Assembly: GCA_947259115.1 (NCBI GenBank)
Contig: CAMYKS010000018.1
Location: 1-64,000, forward strand
Length of the DNA stretch: 64,000 nt
Source of the DNA: an uncultured Desulfobulbaceae bacterium
GTDB lineage: Bacteria; Desulfobacterota; Desulfobulbia; Desulfobulbales; BM004
Direction of reading: 5' to 3'
Of the stretch, positions 59,758 to 64,000 are shown piece by piece; within the stretch, counting starts at the first letter, position 1, and every line of letters starts with the position of its first letter. The notes under the pieces were generated by a model. It was given only the letters and a program-made list of their open reading frames with translations. It did not search any database and was not told where the DNA came from. The position numbers and the translations under genes were made by a program.

Positions 59758-60927
59758 CTAGAAGCCGATTTTAACGATGCGGTCTACTGCCTCTGCAAGC
59801 CTTTCCCGGGAAACAGTCAGTGCCATGCGGACATATCCCTCACCAGGGGCGCCAAAGCCATTTCCGGGAGTGGCGACAATACCGGCCTTTTCAAGCAGGA
59901 GAGCTGCAAAAGTTGATGATGTATAACCGGAGGGGGCCTCAAACCATACATAAAATGTAGCCTTGGGAGACTCAGCGTTTATGCCGAGTTTTCTCAAACC
60001 GTCAACCAGGACATCACGGCGCTCCGTATAGATATGACGCATGTCTGCAAGGCATTGCTGGTCGCCTTCCAGGGCCTCGATGCCGGCAACCTGTATGGCC
60101 TCGAAAATGCCGGAGTCAATATTGCTTTTTATTCTACCGAGCCCCCCTATGATTTTCGCATTTCCTGCCGCCCAGCCAATTCTCCAACCGGTCATATTGT
60201 ATGTTTTGGAAAGGGAATGGAACTCGATGCCGACGTCCATGGCACCTGGTGTCTCCAGGAAACTGGGAGGTACATAGCCATCAAAGGCCATCTCTGAATA
60301 GGCAAAATCATGGCAGATCATGATGTTATGCTTTTCGGCAAAACCCACAACTGTTCTAAAAAAATCAAGCGTTGCCGGGGCAGCGGTGGGGTTGTTCGGA
60401 TAGTTCAAAAACATCATTTTGGCCTTATTGAGAATATCCCCGGGAATGACGCTCAAGTCCGGTAGAAAATCATTTTCTTTCAGCAGAGGCATCTCATATG
60501 GAATGCCGCCTGCAAACATGGTGGCAATTGCATAAACCGGATAGGCCGGGCTTGGCACAAGGACAACATCCCCTGTATTGATAAAGGCTAGCGGGATGTG
60601 GGCTATACCCTCCTTTGAACCGATGAGGGATACCACTTCCTGTATTGGCTCAAGTTCGACAGCGGCCCGCTTCTTATACCAGCGGCCCACGGCTTCACGG
60701 AATGCATTCATACCCGTGTAGCTTGGGTACCTGTGATAACGGGGCTCACTTGCTGCCTCGGCCAGTTTTTTAATAATATTATCCGGGGTGGGGAGGTCTG
60801 GATCGCCAACCCCAAGATCAATTACATCAATACCGCGGGACATTGCCTCTGCCTTTTTTCTATCCAGTTCTGCAAAAAGATACGGTGGAAGCTGTTTCAG
60901 TCTGTCTGCTTGTTCAATCGTTATCAT
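59758..60927 (-). CDS. dapL: LL-diaminopimelate aminotransferase
   Basis: The 389-residue PLP enzyme of aminotransferase class I has DLGVGDPDLPTP, YPNNPTAAPAT and the PLP lysine in HSLSKTYNMTGWRIGWAAG. It converts tetrahydrodipicolinate directly to LL-diaminopimelate. No dapD, dapC or dapE is seen, and dapA, dapB and dapF lie in the same run, so the aminotransferase pathway of lysine and cell-wall synthesis is the likely one here. Confidence 0.9.
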   Translation of the reverse strand: MITIEQADRLKQLPPYLFAELDRKKAEAMSRGIDVIDLGVGDPDLPTPDNIIKKLAEAASEPRYHRYPSYTGMNAFREAVGRWYKKRAAVELEPIQEVVSLIGSKEGIAHIPLAFINTGDVVLVPSPAYPVYAIATMFAGGIPYEMPLLKENDFLPDLSVIPGDILNKAKMMFLNYPNNPTAAPATLDFFRTVVGFAEKHNIMICHDFAYSEMAFDGYVPPSFLETPGAMDVGIEFHSLSKTYNMTGWRIGWAAGNAKIIGGLGRIKSNIDSGIFEAIQVAGIEALEGDQQCLADMRHIYTERRDVLVDGLRKLGINAESPKATFYVWFEAPSGYTSSTFAALLLEKAGIVATPGNGFGAPGEGYVRMALTVSRERLAEAVDRIVKIGF

Positions 60928-61260
60928 CTCTGGAATGCCTTGTTGTGTGGTTAAAATTATTCTTGCCTATTCCATTGTACAAAAATTACGCCATCCGGAT
61001 AAGGGTCAGATATCTCGAGCCTGGCGTAAAGTATGTTTACTTAAAACAACAACATCTGAAAACGCTCTTGACACGATACAGGTGCAGATGCCGGGTGTCT
61101 CCGTCAATCTTCGTCTCGTATCGCATGACGACAATTTTCGTATGCTGATAATCGTCCTGCCGCTTTGTGGTAGGACAACAGGATTATTTGCTGTAGTAAA
61201 ACCATGCGAACACTCGAATAACGGTGCAAATGCGCCAGGATCGTTTTATGAATTCTCGCT
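60928..61260. other. Intergenic stretch between dapB and dapL
   Basis: No gene is supported. A TACGCCA/TGGCGTA pair with a 28-base loop near 60988-61029 is the only symmetry seen. It probably holds a promoter for dapL and folK. Confidence 0.4.
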
Positions 61261-62070
61261 TTAGAGATCCTGGAGGCCCAAGACATCGAACATGGTATAC
61301 AGACCATTGGGCTGATTCACCACCCAGGCTGCTGCCAGGGCTGCCCCACGGGCAAAGTTGTCTCTGCTGTGGGCCCGGTGAGTTAACTCAAGCCGCTCAC
61401 CGGCTCCGGCAAAGTATACGGTATGCTCCCCGACAATATCACCGGCCCTGATGGTCTGCAAACCAATCTCCCTATCGGTGCGCTCACCGATTATACCGTG
61501 CCGGGAAAATACGCCGTCTTTGTCAAGATCACGCCCCACTGCCCGGGCCATCAATTCGCCAAGCTTCATGGCCGTACCGCTGGGAGCATCTTTTTTCATC
61601 CTGTGATGGGCTTCAACGATTTCCATATCATAGTCATTTCCCAATATGCTCGCCACCTTGGCAGCCAATTTGAAAAGCACATTAACACCCACCGCCATAT
61701 TCGGGGCCTGCACACAGGGGAAACTCTTCGTAAGATCAGCCAGTTCCCGGATATTTTCAGGGCTCAAACCGGTGGTGCCTATGACCATGGCCCTGTTCTT
61801 TTCAGCGGCCCGTCTGGCAATCTGCATGGTTGCCTCGTGAAAGGTGAAATCGATAATGACATCACCCTGGTCAATGACGGCATCAAGCCCAGCCGCCACC
61901 TCGATACCGTTCGTGCCGTAGCCCCCCAGTTCGCCCATATCTTTACCCAGGTCAGGGCTGTCACCCCTTTCAAAACCGGCAGCAACCTGCAAATCCGCAT
62001 GTTCATTCACCATGTGGCCAATGCGCCTGCCCATGCGTCCGGCTGCACCGGCAATAATGACCTTTGTCAT
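61261..62070 (-). CDS. dapB: 4-hydroxy-tetrahydrodipicolinate reductase
   Basis: The 269-residue enzyme has the NAD(P)-binding start VIIAGAAGRMGRRIGHMV, the segment IGTTGLSPE, APNMAVGVNVLF, and the catalytic EAHHRMKKDAPSGTAMKL. It reduces the product of DapA in the diaminopimelate pathway. It follows dapA by 67 bases on the same strand. Confidence 0.95.
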   Translation of the reverse strand: MTKVIIAGAAGRMGRRIGHMVNEHADLQVAAGFERGDSPDLGKDMGELGGYGTNGIEVAAGLDAVIDQGDVIIDFTFHEATMQIARRAAEKNRAMVIGTTGLSPENIRELADLTKSFPCVQAPNMAVGVNVLFKLAAKVASILGNDYDMEIVEAHHRMKKDAPSGTAMKLGELMARAVGRDLDKDGVFSRHGIIGERTDREIGLQTIRAGDIVGEHTVYFAGAGERLELTHRAHSRDNFARGAALAAAWVVNQPNGLYTMFDVLGLQDL

Positions 62071-62137
62071 ATCTTTCTCCTCGGTTTCTTAAACACCAGC
62101 TTCACCACTTCCAACTCAAAACACTGCGCCCAAAACA

Positions 62138-63019
62138 TTATATCAAGCCGTAAGCGGCAAGGGCTGCCTTCAGCCTGGCCAACGTCGCCTCATCCATGTT
62201 GTAGAGAGGCAGGCGCGGCGTACCGGATTTGATTTTCCCCATTAACTCCAGTGATTTTTTCGCCGGCACAGGGTTTGTATCATAAAACATCGCATTCATG
62301 AGCGGGAAAAGTTTGTAATGCAGTTGCTTCGCCTTGGACAGATCTCCGGCCAGGGCGGCATCCATCATTTGCGCCATATCCTTTGGCGCCACATTGGACG
62401 TCACGGAGATCACCCCGGTTCCGCCTAGTAAAACCGTGGCCATTGACGTAAAGTCGTCTCCGGAAAGTACTGCAAAATCCTTGGGACAGAGCCTGATGAC
62501 CTCGCTGACCTGGTTCAGATCGCCTGTTGCATCCTTGATGCCGGCGATAGTATCAATTTGCGCCAGCCGTGCAACAGTCTGGGGCAGAACATTGGAACTT
62601 GTTCTGCTCGGAACGTTATACAAAATTATGGGGATATCCACAGCTTCTGCCACAGCTTTATAATGGTGATACAGGCCTTCCTGGGAAGGTTTATTGTAAT
62701 AAGGTGACACCATGAGCACTCCATCTGCACCGGCCTGCTTTGCATGCCTCGTCAGATCAATGGCCTCGGATGTGCTGTTTGAACCTGATCCAGCCACAAC
62801 AGGCACCCGGCCGTTGACTGTCTTGACTGTTAATTCCACCACCCGGTGATGCTCCTCATGGCTCATGGTGGCCGACTCGCCGGTGGTGCCGCAGGGAACG
62901 ATACCATGGGTGCCGTTTGCAATATGAAATTCAATAAGTTCCACCAACCCCTGCTCATCAAGCTTTCCATCGATAAAGGGAGTTACAACCGCCACAAAAG
63001 CTCCACGAAAAATACTCAT
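62138..63019 (-). CDS. dapA: 4-hydroxy-tetrahydrodipicolinate synthase
   Basis: The 293-residue TIM-barrel enzyme has TPFIDGKLDEQGL, GTTGESATMSHEEH, YNVPSRTSSNV and the Schiff-base lysine in AGIKDATGDL. It condenses pyruvate with aspartate semialdehyde, the first step towards diaminopimelate and lysine. It is the second gene of the dap run. Confidence 0.95.
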   Translation of the reverse strand: MSIFRGAFVAVVTPFIDGKLDEQGLVELIEFHIANGTHGIVPCGTTGESATMSHEEHHRVVELTVKTVNGRVPVVAGSGSNSTSEAIDLTRHAKQAGADGVLMVSPYYNKPSQEGLYHHYKAVAEAVDIPIILYNVPSRTSSNVLPQTVARLAQIDTIAGIKDATGDLNQVSEVIRLCPKDFAVLSGDDFTSMATVLLGGTGVISVTSNVAPKDMAQMMDAALAGDLSKAKQLHYKLFPLMNAMFYDTNPVPAKKSLELMGKIKSGTPRLPLYNMDEATLARLKAALAAYGLI

Positions 63020-63124
63020 CCTCTCACTCCTCCTTCAGACATTATTTGAATCATCTTCATAATTATATAAACACCTTAGCGATTGAAAATAGTTTTTACC
63101 AGTTTAATTAAGAATGGCCCGATC

Positions 63125-64000
63125 TTATTCAAGCAGCGCATCCGGGCCCATCTCCCCTTGGTAAACGCTATGGGCCGGACCTTCCAGGAAAATACCGGCC
63201 GCAAGGTCAAGCTCTCTCTCATTCCCCTCTCCTTGCAGAGAAAAGTGAATTTTCAGCTGTTCCCCTCCCGAGGTAATCACCGTAACAGGAGGGTTGGCCT
63301 GTTCCAGAAGGGCTGCTACCAGTGCCGATGCAACAGCACCTGTACCGCAGGCCATGGTTTCACCTTCGACCCCACGCTCATAGGTCCGCACCATCAATGT
63401 ATCATTGGCGAGCACCTGGGTAAAATTGGCATTGGTGCCGGCAGGCTGAAAGGCTTCATGGAAACGTACTTCCCTGCCCCAATCAGCCACCGGGGCCATG
63501 GCAGCGTCATTGACAACTACCACTGTATGCGGCACGCCGGTATTGATAAAGTGCAGCGTCTGTTCCCTGCGACCTATGGTCAAGGGAATATTTAAGCGCA
63601 AATCCTCCGGGGCCGTCAAGCGTATCTTAACCAAGTCTGCCGACCCGTTGAGAATAAAGGCCTCAATTTCGCCGGCATCCGTTTCAAATCGCATGGTTGC
63701 AAGTGCAATATTTTTTTCATAGGCAAACCTGGCAGCACATCTGGCGCCATTTCCACACATCTCGGCCCTGCTCCCATCACCATTATAAAACTGCCAGCGA
63801 AAATCAGCCGCAGGGGAATTCTCAATCAGTATCAGGCCGTCTGCGCCAAGGGAAAACCTTCTTCTGCAGACAAGGCGGGCAAAGTCCGGTTGGTCAGCCT
63901 CGGCGATAAAAGGGACCCTGTGGTCAATAATGATAAAATCATTACCCGTACCGCTCAACTTTGTAAAAGGGATAGGATAATTGAAGTCTTGTGTATTCAT
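63125..64000 (-). CDS. dapF: Diaminopimelate epimerase
   Basis: The 291-residue enzyme turns LL- into meso-diaminopimelate. It has FTKLSGTGNDFIIID at the start, the first catalytic cysteine in EMCGNGARCAARF and the second in ETMACGTGAVAS. The start codon falls exactly on the last bases of the window, so the gene appears complete, but the upstream region cannot be seen. It leads the dapF-dapA-dapB-dapL run. Confidence 0.94.
   Translation of the reverse strand: MNTQDFNYPIPFTKLSGTGNDFIIIDHRVPFIAEADQPDFARLVCRRRFSLGADGLILIENSPAADFRWQFYNGDGSRAEMCGNGARCAARFAYEKNIALATMRFETDAGEIEAFILNGSADLVKIRLTAPEDLRLNIPLTIGRREQTLHFINTGVPHTVVVVNDAAMAPVADWGREVRFHEAFQPAGTNANFTQVLANDTLMVRTYERGVEGETMACGTGAVASALVAALLEQANPPVTVITSGGEQLKIHFSLQGEGNERELDLAAGIFLEGPAHSVYQGEMGPDALLE

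Noticed and set aside
1-64000. CRISPR arrays, phage structural genes and toxin-antitoxin pairs
   Set aside because: I found no regularly spaced direct repeats, no cas genes, no capsid or tail proteins and no convincing small toxin pairs in the window.

Overview
The window looks like chromosomal DNA from a sulfate- or sulfur-metabolising member of the Desulfobacterota, probably Desulfobulbales-like. This is inferred from an LL-diaminopimelate aminotransferase lysine pathway, UGA-recoded selenoproteins with bacterial SECIS hairpins, DsrE and rhodanese sulfur-carrier proteins, HD-GYP proteins and multihaem cytochrome motifs. No taxonomic marker gene is present, so the placement is tentative.

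Left part (1-23 kb): a patchwork of intact metabolic genes and decayed ones. It holds a KamA-type aminomutase with an altered substrate pocket, a lipoprotein, an MDR oxidoreductase, a periplasmic rhodanese, a four-gene molybdenum hydroxylase operon (2Fe-2S subunit, Tat-exported Mo subunit, XdhC, MocA-like), a HAD hydrolase, a flavoprotein, a tetrahaem cytochrome, a HEAT-repeat/HD-GYP pair, an HD hydrolase, a coiled-coil protein and a PhnD-like binding protein. Two hisF remnants, two SDR pseudogenes, an epimerase stub, a broken periplasmic gene, an internally deleted Crp/Fnr gene and a truncated sensor show strong gene decay.

Middle part (23.04-56.9 kb): possibly one integrated island. A 22-bp direct repeat of the 3' end of tRNA-Leu(CAA) lies at 23039-23060 and again inside the tRNA at 56894-56915. 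Between them are (i) a metal-defence block: multicopper oxidase fused to a beta-barrel, Cu P-type ATPase, YHS/TRASH proteins, Met-rich and Spy-like proteins, a MerR regulator with three matching promoters that each have a 20-bp spacer, and an HME-type RND efflux system with a PII-like protein; (ii) a nine-gene selenium/sulfur redox operon; and (iii) two nested, degenerate group II introns next to the tRNA. I found no integrase.

The selenium operon (52842 down to 46075) is the main discovery. It reads selD(Sec), TauE/SafE permease, a rhodanese-DsbD-thioredoxin fusion with two in-frame UGA codons, a small thioredoxin-fold protein with GGPU, two DsrE proteins, a thioredoxin-like protein, a sterol-desaturase-family membrane protein and a TlpA-like protein with UPFC. 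All five UGA codons are followed after 11-20 nt by a short GC-rich hairpin, as expected of bacterial SECIS elements. A naive annotation would break each of these genes. The set suggests a selenium-dependent envelope system for moving sulfur or reducing equivalents; that role is inference.

Right part (57-64 kb): an ordinary housekeeping run on the minus strand: dapF, dapA, dapB, dapL, folK, a small TRASH protein, a transaldolase-like aldolase, a lytic transglycosylase, pgsA and tRNA-Leu.
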